DNA of 41,870 nucleotides from Methanosarcinaceae archaeon (GTDB lineage Archaea; Halobacteriota; Methanosarcinia; Methanosarcinales; Methanosarcinaceae), in NCBI GenBank assembly GCA_023544565.1, contig JAMJFS010000015.1, positions 1-41,870 of the forward strand. Reading direction: 5' to 3'. Under the pieces are notes generated by a model. The model saw nothing but the letters and a program-made list of their open reading frames with translations, was not told where the DNA came from and did no database searches. Below are positions 26,511 through 34,640 of this stretch, one piece after another. How positions within the stretch are numbered: position 1 is the first letter of the stretch; every line of letters starts with the position of its first letter. The position numbers were made by a program, and so were the translations under genes.

Positions 26511-27020
26511 TCAATACTCCGAACCCTTGTCTTCTCTTGCCATGATCTTCTTTTGAAGTTCAATGAAACCCTGGATCAATGCCTCCGGTCTTGGAGGGCA
26601 TCCGGGAATAAACACATCGATCGGGAATATCTCATCAATGTTCTGTACAGTACTATATGACTCATAAAAAGGGCCGCCACTAATAGAACAGTCACCCATG
26701 CAGATCACCCATTTTGGAGAGGGCATCTGATCCCACAATCTCTTAAGAGCAGGGAGATATTTTTTAGTCACATAACCACTGATAACGATCACATCAGCTT
26801 GCCTTGGAGAAACCCTTGGTATGATACCAAATCGATCTGTATCATAGTGAGAACATCCTGCTGCAATCATTTCCACACCGCAGCACCCCATTGGCTGGGT
26901 CAAGAACCAGAGTGAGTTCTTACGACCCCAGTTAATTAAATCTTGTAAGGGAGTCTTTTTTAAAAATTCATGTATTGCGCTTGTGGCAGTAAAACTCACA
27001 TTTTCAATTATTTCACCCAT
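26511..27020 (-). CDS. fpoB: F420H2 dehydrogenase subunit FpoB (NuoB-like)
   Basis: A 169-residue subunit carrying the terminal [4Fe-4S] cluster (N2 equivalent) that hands electrons to methanophenazine. All four ligands are visible: the adjacent Cys46-Cys47 in PMGCCGVE, Cys111 in MGDCSISGG and Cys141 in IPGCPPRPEA. The N-terminal helix and the P.RP motif agree with NuoB. It overlaps fpoA by 13 nt and ends within the ribosome binding site of fpoC, so translation is coupled along the operon. Confidence 0.97.
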   Translation of the reverse strand: MGEIIENVSFTATSAIHEFLKKTPLQDLINWGRKNSLWFLTQPMGCCGVEMIAAGCSHYDTDRFGIIPRVSPRQADVIVISGYVTKKYLPALKRLWDQMPSPKWVICMGDCSISGGPFYESYSTVQNIDEIFPIDVFIPGCPPRPEALIQGFIELQKKIMAREDKGSEY

Positions 27021-27382
27021 TTAAGAGCCTCCTTTTTCCACAGATACAAATATCCCATAAGTACGACAACAATAAACAAAAACATTTCAACTGTAGCTAT
27101 TGCCGTGATACCATGATTGATGTATACCATTGCCCATGGGTATAAGAAAAGAACTTCAACATCGAACAGAACAAATGCTATTGCGTATAAATAGTATTCA
27201 ACATTGAACTGAATCCGTGCTTCACCTATTGGCACAGAACCGCACTCATATGTTGTCAGTTTACGTTCTGCTTTACTTCTTGGGCTCAACTGATGTACAA
27301 TAAACATCATCACTGGTGGCGTTATTAATGCCACTATAAAGAATATTGCAACCGGGATGTAACTATCAATTACTCCTGTCAT
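27008..27382 (-). CDS. fpoA: F420H2 dehydrogenase subunit FpoA (NuoA-like)
   Basis: A 124-residue protein with three helices, homologous to NuoA. YECGSVPIGEARIQFNVEYYLYAIAFVLFDVEVLFLYPWA (in two family blocks, about 46-84) is the highly conserved TM1-TM2 loop with its Cys and the helix with Asp/Glu. It is the first gene of the operon, preceded by AGGTGAT and a TATA box at 27434-27441. The F420H2-oxidising subunit FpoF is not in this window. In Methanosarcina it is also coded elsewhere. Confidence 0.95.
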   Translation of the reverse strand: MTGVIDSYIPVAIFFIVALITPPVMMFIVHQLSPRSKAERKLTTYECGSVPIGEARIQFNVEYYLYAIAFVLFDVEVLFLYPWAMVYINHGITAIATVEMFLFIVVVLMGYLYLWKKEALKWVK

Positions 27383-27433
27383 TTTGAATCACCTAATGAA
27401 TATCTTATAATAGCAAAAATAGAGAGTCTGTTT

Positions 27434-27441
27434 GTATATAA
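27434..27441 (-). promoter_or_regulatory. Probable fpo operon promoter (TATA box)
   Basis: TTATATAC on the minus strand with GGAAAT upstream as a BRE-like element lies about 52 nt before fpoA. The predicted start of transcription is near 27410, giving a leader of about 28 nt that includes the AGGTGAT site. The rest of 27442-27635 is AT-rich without an obvious gene. Confidence 0.5.
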
Positions 27442-27635
27442 CTATTTCCAAATTAAATTGCAAAACTTTTTAGCATAAAGCACATAGAGGCGAATCAATT
27501 TTGTATAATTGAAAAATGTAATTAGATATGTAGGCATGACATTTTGCTAAACAAAAAAATCAATTGCAGTCAGTGTTACTCGAAAATCATATTCCGCACA
27601 AGAATTTAAAAAAGTAGAACTTATAATCATATGTC

Positions 27636-27672
27636 TAAAAAAAGAAAAAGTAGGGGCATAAAATATCCCCTA
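27636..27672 (-). terminator. Terminator after the zinc-ribbon gene
   Basis: A 6-bp stem TAGGGG/CCCCTA (27651-27656 with 27667-27672), on the minus strand followed by CTTTTTCTTTTTTT. It separates the DUF22-like/zinc-ribbon unit from the fpo promoter. Confidence 0.75.
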
Positions 27673-27685
27673 TGCACAAACAACA

Positions 27686-28189
27686 CTAAACGATCTTTGG
27701 TGAAAAATACTTCTTTATAGCAGCACCACAATCAGAACATGAGACCACAAGCCAATCACCAACTTCATCCTTTGAATACTTTTCAAAGATCGATGCTCCA
27801 CATGTTGGGCATATATAGTAGTCCTTGAAGTAATAATGATAGAACTCTGGACATTTTCCCAGCCAATCCAAAACCTCCTGCATACGCTCAAAATAACGTT
27901 GCTTCGAAGGCGTATCGGTATTTTCAATTGCATCTGCAGTCCGCCGACTGACATTTTTTATATGATTCAGGGATTTTTGAGTGAGTTTTTTGTAGTCGGA
28001 GATGTATTTCGTAGTGTTACCCAGATATTTAAAGTATCCACTCATTTCCTTTGGCTCACTGTGCCAGATTGTGCGAACGAAATATTCACCCATAACATCT
28101 TCCATGATATCTGCACATGAAGTGCAGATATTATACTTCTCATAGAGTTTGGAATCCTGCTCCTGATCGCAGATAACACATGTTTCCAT
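27686..28189 (-). CDS. Protein of unknown function with two CxxC...CxxC zinc-ribbon ends
   Basis: A 167-residue soluble protein. The N-terminal zinc ribbon has C4-x2-C7 and C22-x2-C25. The C-terminal ribbon has C127-x2-C130 (ICPTCGAS) and C151-x2-C154 (SCSDCGAA). The middle, about 30-120, is helical and rich in Lys, Tyr and Trp. A longer frame begins with GTG at 28195, but the ATG at 28189 has a near-perfect GGAGGTG five bases upstream. I do not recognise the family. The twin ribbons suggest nucleic-acid or protein binding. It is cotranscribed with the DUF22-like gene 43 bp upstream. Confidence 0.8.
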   Translation of the reverse strand: METCVICDQEQDSKLYEKYNICTSCADIMEDVMGEYFVRTIWHSEPKEMSGYFKYLGNTTKYISDYKKLTQKSLNHIKNVSRRTADAIENTDTPSKQRYFERMQEVLDWLGKCPEFYHYYFKDYYICPTCGASIFEKYSKDEVGDWLVVSCSDCGAAIKKYFSPKIV

Positions 28190-28232
28190 ATTCACACCTC
28201 CATTGAAATGATTATTATTTAGATTTTAGATA

Positions 28233-28649
28233 TCAGACCTTTACAGGAATTGTTGCTTCCCGTGTGAACATGATCGGGAATATATTAAGAACTGCCAGCA
28301 GATCACCAGATCTGACTTTGCCTGTTTCCTGTCCGATGATGTATGCATATTTTATAATCCGGTCATTCTCGATCAGTGAGTTACCATATTTTGAACCGAC
28401 TTTTAATACAGATGCGATTGCATGGTGTGAGAATGCACATGGCGTTGCAAGCATATCTTTCTGAAGTTGAATCTCCTTCACATTGATCTTCTTGAATTCG
28501 CCTGCCCTGATCTCCACATCCTCATCAGAGACTACCATTTCCCACTTGGCGCGGGTTGCCATTGTGAATTCATATGGTGAAGCCTCTACTTTTTGAGACT
28601 TCAATTCCCCGTTTGTTCGGGAAACAACTTGGACTATTTGTGTAGACAT
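28233..28649 (-). CDS. DUF22-like methanogen protein of unknown function
   Basis: A 138-residue beta-rich protein without membrane segments or cofactor motifs. The pattern of an EVEIRAGE-type block, PCAFSHHAIASVLKVG (about 80-95) and a final RSGDLLAVLNIFPI (about 115-128) resembles the archaeal DUF22 family. I assign it from memory of the pattern only. Its start follows GGTGAT, and a TATA box CTATAAATA lies about 35 nt upstream of the start codon. It is the first gene of a two-gene unit placed directly before the fpo operon. The function is unknown. Confidence 0.7.
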   Translation of the reverse strand: MSTQIVQVVSRTNGELKSQKVEASPYEFTMATRAKWEMVVSDEDVEIRAGEFKKINVKEIQLQKDMLATPCAFSHHAIASVLKVGSKYGNSLIENDRIIKYAYIIGQETGKVRSGDLLAVLNIFPIMFTREATIPVKV

Positions 28650-28681
28650 TTAATCACCATTTTAATAAATGTCAACACTAT

Positions 28682-28690
28682 TATTTATAG
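28682..28690 (-). promoter_or_regulatory. TATA box of the DUF22-like/zinc-ribbon unit
   Basis: CTATAAATA on the minus strand, 33 nt upstream of the ATG at 28649. Transcription would begin about 10 nt before the start codon, close to the GGTGAT site. Confidence 0.4.
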
Positions 28691-28765
28691 TTTGCCCATA
28701 TTCTTAACGAATAATCATTATAAATATATAGGTCTAATTTATAATTCATAATCATAAAGGCACAT

Positions 28766-29281
28766 TTAGGATTCGATCACGAATTCGCAATGATCATCGC
28801 CCATGCATGATTTGCATGGCTGTTTTAAGGACAGGTCTGGATTTGCCGCATGCACAAGACCCTGCGAATAGCATTCACACAAAATATTTTTTGGAATCGA
28901 ATCTTGCAAAGTCGTTTCGAATGGGCATCCAAACACATGTAGTGTCACCTTTCCTTCTTCTTTGACCAAATTTGATTCAATTCCTACTAGCATACATACA
29001 GTTTCAAGCGGCATGATACAGGATAAAACATCATTTGTGTCGCCCAATAATCCCAATATCTCCTGCCCCTTTTCAACCCCTACCAAAAAGAACGCTTTTT
29101 TGATAACACTTAACCCTTCGTCACCAAAAGAATCACGAATAAGCGGCAGCAGTTTATTCATAATGTCTTCTGTAAGACGTTGCTCCTTAAAATCTATTTT
29201 TGAGGACACACCGATAAGTTTCCAATTATTCGCAAACTTTCGGTACTTGTCGCGCCGCACCCATTTTGACGTATCAACCAT
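28766..29281 (-). CDS. V4R/ATC-hydrolase-like Cys-rich protein
   Basis: A 171-residue soluble protein. The helical N-terminal half (LLPLIRDSFGDEGLSVIKKAFFLVGVEKG) and the C-terminal beta region ending in C156-x2-C159-MGDDH-C165-EF look like the V4R domain and the related L-2-amino-thiazoline-4-carboxylic-acid-hydrolase-like group. V4R domains bind small molecules or metals and occur in sensors and enzyme accessory proteins. Further Cys at FGCPF and LCECYSQG could be metal ligands. It is the last gene of a unit with an Lrp-type regulator and a small membrane protein, which suggests a sensing role. The exact function is unknown. Confidence 0.65.
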   Translation of the reverse strand: MVDTSKWVRRDKYRKFANNWKLIGVSSKIDFKEQRLTEDIMNKLLPLIRDSFGDEGLSVIKKAFFLVGVEKGQEILGLLGDTNDVLSCIMPLETVCMLVGIESNLVKEEGKVTLHVFGCPFETTLQDSIPKNILCECYSQGLVHAANPDLSLKQPCKSCMGDDHCEFVIES

Positions 29282-29314
29282 TATTCATAACCTACAATTA
29301 CAATAAAACTACCA

Positions 29315-29587
29315 TCATTTGATTGCCGAATATAGTATGATAAGGATACCGGGAATTTCGATTCCTAACGCGATAACCTTCGACGATTCGACACTAATTT
29401 GTTCGACCATGATGATCCCTGCCAGCGTATCAAAATTGCTGCCAAAGATCATAATGAACATACCTATTGCGAGATATAACAGGTTCTTCTGATGTGTCTT
29501 ATGATATGCTTCATATACGTAGATAATGAAAGTCCCGCCCAATAAATAGACGATTACTGCAAGAATTGCCTCAAGGTTTGTTACCAT
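29315..29587 (-). CDS. Small three-helix membrane protein
   Basis: A 90-residue protein with hydrophobic helices at about residues 6-26, 35-52 and 68-88. They are joined by a basic loop (YHKTHQKN) and an acidic loop (VEQISVESS). There is no enzyme motif. It lies 18 bp after the Lrp-type regulator and 33 bp before the V4R-like gene, all in the same direction. It may be the membrane partner of either. I do not recognise a named family. Confidence 0.75.
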   Translation of the reverse strand: MVTNLEAILAVIVYLLGGTFIIYVYEAYHKTHQKNLLYLAIGMFIMIFGSNFDTLAGIIMVEQISVESSKVIALGIEIPGILIILYSAIK

Positions 29588-29605
29588 ACCTATGCCCCTT
29601 AATGA

Positions 29606-30055
29606 TTACTTCTTTAGTAGATTGCATGCCTTTTCTTTATGACATTTAGTTGTTAAGATACTGCTTGAATCTAAAACCCCATCAAGATTGTTAAGCACAT
29701 GCAGTACATTCTCTTTTAGTGAATGTATGTCAAATGTGCGCACCTTTATCATGAGATCATAAGGCTCCAGAAGTTCATTTATTTCAAGAATATCATTTAT
29801 TACTTTCAATTTGTTAATTATATTGATCCTTTTACTTTGATCAATGTTGATGCCAATATAAGTAGTAATATTAAGACCCACACTCGCAGGATCGATAGTT
29901 ATCGTAAACTCTTTGATAATACCTGAATCTCGCATCTTCTCAATTCTTTTGTGAACTGTAGATGTTGCCAGTCCTAAATTATTTGCAATCTCCGTACTAT
30001 GCATTCTACTGTCATGTGACAGATGCTCAAGGATCGCAAAGTCTATCTCATCCAT
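29606..30055 (-). CDS. Lrp/AsnC family transcription regulator
   Basis: A 149-residue regulator with an N-terminal winged helix-turn-helix (about 1-60: DEIDFAILEHLSHDSRMHSTEIANNLGLATSTVHKRIEKM) written here in its family order. A C-terminal RAM ligand-binding domain (about 65-140) follows with LEINELLEPYDLMIKVRT. Family members sense amino acids or related metabolites and bind as octamers around palindromic AT-rich sites. The gene faces the ferredoxin-FAD oxidoreductase-cofG unit across a 218-bp gap that contains palindromes at 30097-30118 and 30150-30166, so regulation of itself and of the divergent unit is plausible. Confidence 0.9.
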   Translation of the reverse strand: MDEIDFAILEHLSHDSRMHSTEIANNLGLATSTVHKRIEKMRDSGIIKEFTITIDPASVGLNITTYIGINIDQSKRINIINKLKVINDILEINELLEPYDLMIKVRTFDIHSLKENVLHVLNNLDGVLDSSSILTTKCHKEKACNLLKK

Positions 30056-30084
30056 AACAGTTTAGTATTTACACAATTGTTAGT

Positions 30085-30118
30085 GATATAATTTTCGTTA
30101 TTATTACAAAATGATAAC
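30085..30118 (-). promoter_or_regulatory. lrp-type gene promoter with adjacent interrupted palindrome
   Basis: On the minus strand a TATA-like AAATTATATC (30085-30094) is bordered upstream by GTTAT...ATAAC (30097-30118). The position fits autoregulation. Confidence 0.35.
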
Positions 30119-30149
30119 AAAATCATTGTTTGCATGACAAATTATGCAA

Positions 30150-30166
30150 ATATGATGAAATCATAT
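30150..30166. promoter_or_regulatory. Palindrome in the divergent lrp/ferredoxin promoter region
   Basis: ATATGAT-GAA-ATCATAT is a perfect 7-bp inverted repeat with a 3-nt centre, of the size and composition of Lrp/AsnC operators. It lies about 110 bp upstream of the mini-ferredoxin gene. Confidence 0.4.
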
Positions 30167-30273
30167 GTAAACACTTAAACTTGAAAATCACACCAGTGTT
30201 CTGTAATAACAATCCTTTTGTTTATTGAGGTCTTTAATAGAAAAAACCTACTAAAACTATCGGTGAATCATTA

Positions 30274-30429
30274 ATGAAAATAGGTCAAACTTGTGTTGGA
30301 TGTGCCCAGTGCGCAACGTTTTGTAAAACTGATGCAATTAAAGTCAAAGGAAAGGCACTTATCACGGATGGCTGCATCGAGTGTGGCATATGTATGGAGT
30401 ATTGCCCAATGAAAGCCATCGAGAGGTAA
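30274..30429 (+). CDS. Mini-ferredoxin, 2x[4Fe-4S]
   Basis: A 51-residue protein with two complete cluster motifs, C7-x2-C10-x2-C13-x3-C17 and C34-x2-C37-x2-C40-x3-C44 (the latter followed by Pro). GGTGA lies 7 nt before the ATG. The stop is 2 nt before the start of the FAD oxidoreductase gene, so the pair is translationally coupled. The ferredoxin is the obvious electron partner of that enzyme, in parallel with the ferredoxin/GGR pair at 35.2-36.6 kb. Confidence 0.85.
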   Translation: MKIGQTCVGCAQCATFCKTDAIKVKGKALITDGCIECGICMEYCPMKAIER

Positions 30430-30431
30430 AT

Positions 30432-31733
30432 ATGAATAATGTGACAAAACCAAGAGTTATAATAATTGGTGCCGGACTTGGAGGACTTTTGAGCGCAGCA
30501 AAACTTGCCATGTCAGGTTACGAAGTCGAAGTGTTCGAGCGGTTGCCAATGATTGGTGGTCGTTTTACAAATATCGAGTATAAGGGATTTGCTCTTTCAA
30601 CAGGTGCGCTTCACATGCTACCCCACGGACCTTCCGGACCATTAGCACAAATGCTGAAAAGTGTTGGTGCAGATGTGAATATTGTACGCTCAGATCCGAT
30701 GGCATTGATACGCATCCCTTCAATAGATGGGGATAATGATTACAAAAATGGGTCCAAAGATATTCTTTTTAAAAATTTCCCTGGTCAGCTCTCTAAAACC
30801 AACCGTCTAAAAATTGCTGTTTTAATGCTTACAACAAGAGTATTTCCGCCTAAAAAAGACTCACTTGAAGAATGGTTCTCCCGTTATATTAAAGATGAAT
30901 GGCTGGTCAAACTTGCGGATTCGTTCTGCGGCTGGTCTTTAAGTCTAAGAGGTGCAGACACATCTGTAAAAGAAGCGTTCTCGATATTTTCAAATATGTA
31001 CCGTTACAGTGGTCCTGGTGTGCCGATCGGGGGTTGCAAAGCAGTTGCTGATGCGCTTGCAGACGTTATTACCTCAAATGGAAGTACAATACACACAGGA
31101 AAAGACGTTTCCGAGATAATTGTCAAAGATGGAAAAGCAGTCGGCATTCTCGTTGATGGAACAGAACATTTTGGTGACATAGTCATTAGCAATATCGGGC
31201 ACGTTGAAACAAACCGGTTGTATAATAATATTGAACTATCAGAAGAATACAACCAATACCTTGAACAACTGAAAAATATAAAACCATCCGCCGGTGTAAA
31301 GATATGTCTGGCTGCAGATGAACCATTGATCGGGCATGGGGGCGTATTGCTCACACCCTATGCGAGGCGGGTAAACGGTATCAACGAGGTCACGAACATC
31401 GATCCGAACCTTGCACCCCCGGGCAAGCATCTTGCAGTTTCCCACCAGTGCGTACAATGGGATAACCTTGATGAACTTGAACAGGAGATCGAACTTGGCT
31501 TGCAGGATATAAAAGAGATCTTTGCAGGAAAGAAATATGAGGTTTTGCTGATACAATCTTATTCTGGAGAATGGCCTGTCAACAGGTCAGCATCTGGTCT
31601 GGATGTTAATGTTAAGAACTCAACCCCGTTCAAAAACCTGTTCATTGTAGGCGATGGAGCAAAAGGTGAAGGCGGGATAGAGGTAGAAGGCATTGCACTT
31701 GGCGTGGCAAATGTGATGGAAAGGATCCTATGA
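30432..31733 (+). CDS. CrtI/phytoene desaturase-like FAD oxidoreductase
   Basis: A 433-residue flavoprotein. It has an N-terminal Rossmann fold with GAGLGGLLSA (13-22) and the dinucleotide-binding Glu of VEVFER, followed by the family block MIGGRF. The C-terminus has NLFIVGDGAKGEGGIEVEG, the second FAD contact of the CrtI/amine oxidase superfamily (COG1233). Such enzymes desaturate, saturate or isomerise isoprenoids. The substrate here is unknown. The start at 30432 is chosen because GAGAGGTA lies just upstream, overlapping the ferredoxin stop. Its own stop overlaps the cofG start (ATGA), placing it in the F420 biosynthesis unit. Confidence 0.85.
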   Translation: MNNVTKPRVIIIGAGLGGLLSAAKLAMSGYEVEVFERLPMIGGRFTNIEYKGFALSTGALHMLPHGPSGPLAQMLKSVGADVNIVRSDPMALIRIPSIDGDNDYKNGSKDILFKNFPGQLSKTNRLKIAVLMLTTRVFPPKKDSLEEWFSRYIKDEWLVKLADSFCGWSLSLRGADTSVKEAFSIFSNMYRYSGPGVPIGGCKAVADALADVITSNGSTIHTGKDVSEIIVKDGKAVGILVDGTEHFGDIVISNIGHVETNRLYNNIELSEEYNQYLEQLKNIKPSAGVKICLAADEPLIGHGGVLLTPYARRVNGINEVTNIDPNLAPPGKHLAVSHQCVQWDNLDELEQEIELGLQDIKEIFAGKKYEVLLIQSYSGEWPVNRSASGLDVNVKNSTPFKNLFIVGDGAKGEGGIEVEGIALGVANVMERIL

Positions 31734-32743
31734 GTTATCTTAATATGCCGAATTTTGTTACATATTGCCGTAATGTGTTCATTCCTGTGACCAATATATG
31801 CAGGAACAAATGTGGATATTGTGGGTTCAGGCGCGAACCGGGTGATAAAGATGCACGTCTGATGCATATTGATGATATCATACCCATTCTTGAAAATGGA
31901 AAAAAGGCAGGGTGTACTGAAGCTCTTTTTACGTTTGGTGAGTATGCCGAAGAGGTTGTGGAATATCGTGAATGGCTCAACGAACTTGGATATTCAACAA
32001 CAGTTGAATATGTAGCAAAATTGTGTGAGGCTGCGATAAAAATCGGTCTACTCCCACATACTAATGCAGGTATACTTGGTATGTCCCAGTTAAAAATACT
32101 GAAACCTTTGAACGCAAGTCTTGGACTTATGCTTGAAACCACTGCAAAACTTGATACATCAGGTGGCGCACACAACAATTGTGCCGGAAAGGACCCTGCC
32201 GTTCGACTCGATGCCATAAAGGCGGCAGGAAAACTGAAGATACCATTCACAACCGGGATTTTAATCGGTATTGGAGATACATTAGATGACAGGATCGGAT
32301 CATTGCAGGCAATTTCCAATATTCATGAAAGATACGAGCACATCCAGGAAGTCATTATCCAGAATTTCATGCCAAAACCCGGCACACCCATGGGTCATCA
32401 CAAACCTCCAACAGAACAGGAAATGGTGCAGACAGTCTCTATTGCTCGCAACATCCTGCCCGATGATGTTGCAGTTCAGGTCGCCCCAAATCTTATTGAC
32501 CCTTCTCTTTTGATACAGTCAGGTGCATCCGATCTGGGCGGCATATCGCCAACTACTATTGATTGGATAAATCCTGAAGCGCAGTGGCCAAGTGTTTCCA
32601 GACTGCAAGAAATGGTTGACAATACAATTTTGCGCGAGAGGCTGCCCATATATCCACAATATATTGAAAAAAGTTGGTATGGCAGCAGCGTTAAAGGACT
32701 TATAGAAACCTTATCTGATGAAAATGGATATAGGAAGACTTAA
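31730..32743 (+). CDS. cofG: F420 biosynthesis: 7,8-didemethyl-8-hydroxy-5-deazariboflavin synthase subunit CofG
   Basis: A 337-residue radical SAM enzyme. With CofH it builds the deazaflavin Fo, the chromophore of coenzyme F420, from tyrosine and a riboflavin precursor. The cluster motif C24-x3-C28-x2-C31 is in NICRNKCGYCGF. Further blocks are EALFTFGEYAEE, HTNAGILG and the C-terminal VAPNLIDPSLLIQSGASDLGGISP in family order. Length is typical for archaeal CofG. Translation is coupled to the FAD oxidoreductase gene by a 4-nt overlap. Confidence 0.95.
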   Translation: MSYLNMPNFVTYCRNVFIPVTNICRNKCGYCGFRREPGDKDARLMHIDDIIPILENGKKAGCTEALFTFGEYAEEVVEYREWLNELGYSTTVEYVAKLCEAAIKIGLLPHTNAGILGMSQLKILKPLNASLGLMLETTAKLDTSGGAHNNCAGKDPAVRLDAIKAAGKLKIPFTTGILIGIGDTLDDRIGSLQAISNIHERYEHIQEVIIQNFMPKPGTPMGHHKPPTEQEMVQTVSIARNILPDDVAVQVAPNLIDPSLLIQSGASDLGGISPTTIDWINPEAQWPSVSRLQEMVDNTILRERLPIYPQYIEKSWYGSSVKGLIETLSDENGYRKT

Positions 32744-32768
32744 AGAGTACATGTTGTATTACACACCA

Positions 32769-32806
32769 CATTCAAATACCATATTTACGCATTCAAATAC
32801 CATATT
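32769..32806 (+). promoter_or_regulatory. 17-bp direct repeat upstream of cofH
   Basis: CATTCAAATACCATATT occurs twice, at 32769-32785 and 32790-32806. The 21-bp spacing is two helical turns, so both copies face the same side of the DNA. The second copy runs into a TATA-like ATTAATAA about 27 nt before the cofH ATG. Confidence 0.5.
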
Positions 32807-32834
32807 AATAATGGATATAATGGACCTGATCTGA

Positions 32835-33932
32835 ATGGTACTTTTAAATTCAAATTCAAATATCCCGGATGATGTCATTCAACGCTCATTTAATGGCGAA
32901 TGCACAAAAGAAGATGCTTTGCTGCTTCTCGATGCACAACCACTTGAACTTTTTTCATTCGCTAATGAGTTGCGAGAAAAGGCTGTCGGGAACACAGTAA
33001 CGTACATAGTCAACAGGAACATCAATTTCACAAATATGTGTGTGGGAACCTGCGGGTTCTGTGCATTCAAGGATAATGGCAATGGAAGATATCGCCTGAG
33101 TCTTGACCAGATCATGGAAAAGGTAAGTGATGCCGCAAAAATCGGTTCAACGGAAGTATGTATTCAGGGAGGACTTCTACCGAATGTTAATCTTGATTTT
33201 TATCAAGGAATACTTGAATCGGTAAAGTCCGAATTTCCGGACATGCACATACATGCATTCTCACCAATGGAAGTATATCATGCAGCGCAATTGAGTGACA
33301 TGTCGATTAAAGATGCGCTTGTTGAACTCAAGAGAAGCGGGCTTGATACAATGCCGGGCACTGCTGCTGAGATACTCTCCGACCGTGTGCGGAATATAAT
33401 CTGCCCGAGCAAACTTAAAACTGCAGAATGGGTGGATGTTGTTACACTTGCACACAAGACCGGAATACCCACAACTGCAACGATCATGTATGGGCATGTT
33501 GAAACTATTGAAGAACGGATAGACCACATCATCACGATACGGAATATCCAGAAGCAGACAGGCGGTTTTACGGAATTTGTGCCATTGCTGTTTATGCCTT
33601 ATAATAACAAGATCGGTGAAGATATATTGCGATCGGGTAAGTTTAGCACGACCGGACTTGAAGACCTTAAACTGCATGCAATAGCGCGGATACTTCTGAA
33701 TACTCATGTAGATAATATTCAGGCAAGCTGGGTAAAACTCGGAAAAAAACTTGCCCGATTTGCACTTACTTGCGGTGCCAATGACCTTGGTGGCACTCTT
33801 ATGGAAGAGAAGATATCAAAGTCGGCAGGCGCAAGTCATGGTGAATATATGTCCCCGCAAGAGTTTGAATGGTTGATCCGTGGTGCTGGAAGGGATCCAA
33901 AACAGCGAACTACTTTATATCGGGATGTGTGA
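32835..33932 (+). CDS. cofH: F420 biosynthesis: Fo synthase subunit CofH
   Basis: A 365-residue radical SAM protein, partner of CofG. It acts on tyrosine and joins the product to the pyrimidine 5-amino-6-ribitylaminouracil. The cluster motif C69-x3-C73-x2-C76 is in [12 protein letters not shown]. Other family blocks are [32 protein letters not shown] and the C-terminal [20 protein letters not shown]. It follows cofG by 91 bp, with a direct repeat and a possible promoter in the gap. Its stop is 1 bp before the cofC start. Confidence 0.95.
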   Translation: MVLLNSNSNIPDDVIQRSFNGECTKEDALLLLDAQPLELFSFANELREKAVGNTVTYIVNRNINFTNMCVGTCGFCAFKDNGNGRYRLSLDQIMEKVSDAAKIGSTEVCIQGGLLPNVNLDFYQGILESVKSEFPDMHIHAFSPMEVYHAAQLSDMSIKDALVELKRSGLDTMPGTAAEILSDRVRNIICPSKLKTAEWVDVVTLAHKTGIPTTATIMYGHVETIEERIDHIITIRNIQKQTGGFTEFVPLLFMPYNNKIGEDILRSGKFSTTGLEDLKLHAIARILLNTHVDNIQASWVKLGKKLARFALTCGANDLGGTLMEEKISKSAGASHGEYMSPQEFEWLIRGAGRDPKQRTTLYRDV

Positions 33933-33933
33933 T

Positions 33934-34560
33934 ATGAGGGCAGTTATACCATATAAAAAAGAAAATGCAAAATCCAGACTTTCTACTGTATTGACACTCG
34001 GCGAGCGTGAGGAGTTTGTTGAACTCATGCTAAAAGATGTCATCAATACTCTTTCCAGATCTGGTGTTGACAAAATTGACATCCTCACAACATCAATTAA
34101 TTGCGTATCTGATGACATTAAAACGAATGTAATTATTAGCGAATTAGGATTGAATGAAGTACTCAATGAATACCTCTCAAAGATCAGCGAACCCGTCATG
34201 ATCATAATGGCAGACCTGCCACTTGTTACAACACGGCATATCCGTGATATCACAGCATCAGATAAAGATATTACAATCGTGCCCGGCAAAGGCGGCGGCA
34301 CGAATATCCTGTATATAAAAGATCCGGCACAATTCCATGTCAAGTATTATGGTTCAAGTTTCAGAACCCATTGCGATATTGCAAAAAACATGTCACGATC
34401 TGTGTATGTATATGATTCATTTTTAGCGAGCACTGATATTGATGAACCGCAGGATATTGTTGAACTCTTATTGCATGGACATGGGATGTCAAAGGATTAT
34501 GTTGAGCAAAAATTTGGTATTGAAATTAGCGAGGGGAGAATTAAAATATCACATGCTTAA
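33934..34560 (+). CDS. cofC: F420 biosynthesis: 2-phospho-L-lactate guanylyltransferase CofC
   Basis: A 208-residue nucleotidyltransferase that activates 2-phospholactate with GTP, giving the donor that CofD joins to Fo. The nucleotide-binding start [17 protein letters not shown], the metal-binding [14 protein letters not shown] and [13 protein letters not shown] identify the family, and the length is typical. A longer frame reaches back into cofH. The ATG at 33934 gives the expected N-terminus. CofD and CofE, the remaining dedicated steps, are not in the window. Confidence 0.93.
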   Translation: MRAVIPYKKENAKSRLSTVLTLGEREEFVELMLKDVINTLSRSGVDKIDILTTSINCVSDDIKTNVIISELGLNEVLNEYLSKISEPVMIIMADLPLVTTRHIRDITASDKDITIVPGKGGGTNILYIKDPAQFHVKYYGSSFRTHCDIAKNMSRSVYVYDSFLASTDIDEPQDIVELLLHGHGMSKDYVEQKFGIEISEGRIKISHA

Positions 34561-34640
34561 TAATTGATTTCCATATGTATTAGAATGATTTAAATAATAT
34601 TGTACATGATTAATCACTCAAATAATAAAAGTTTGAACAA

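Noticed and set aside
31735-32319. 194-residue frame antisense to cofG
   Set aside because: cofG has the radical SAM motif and family blocks throughout, and the antisense frame has none.
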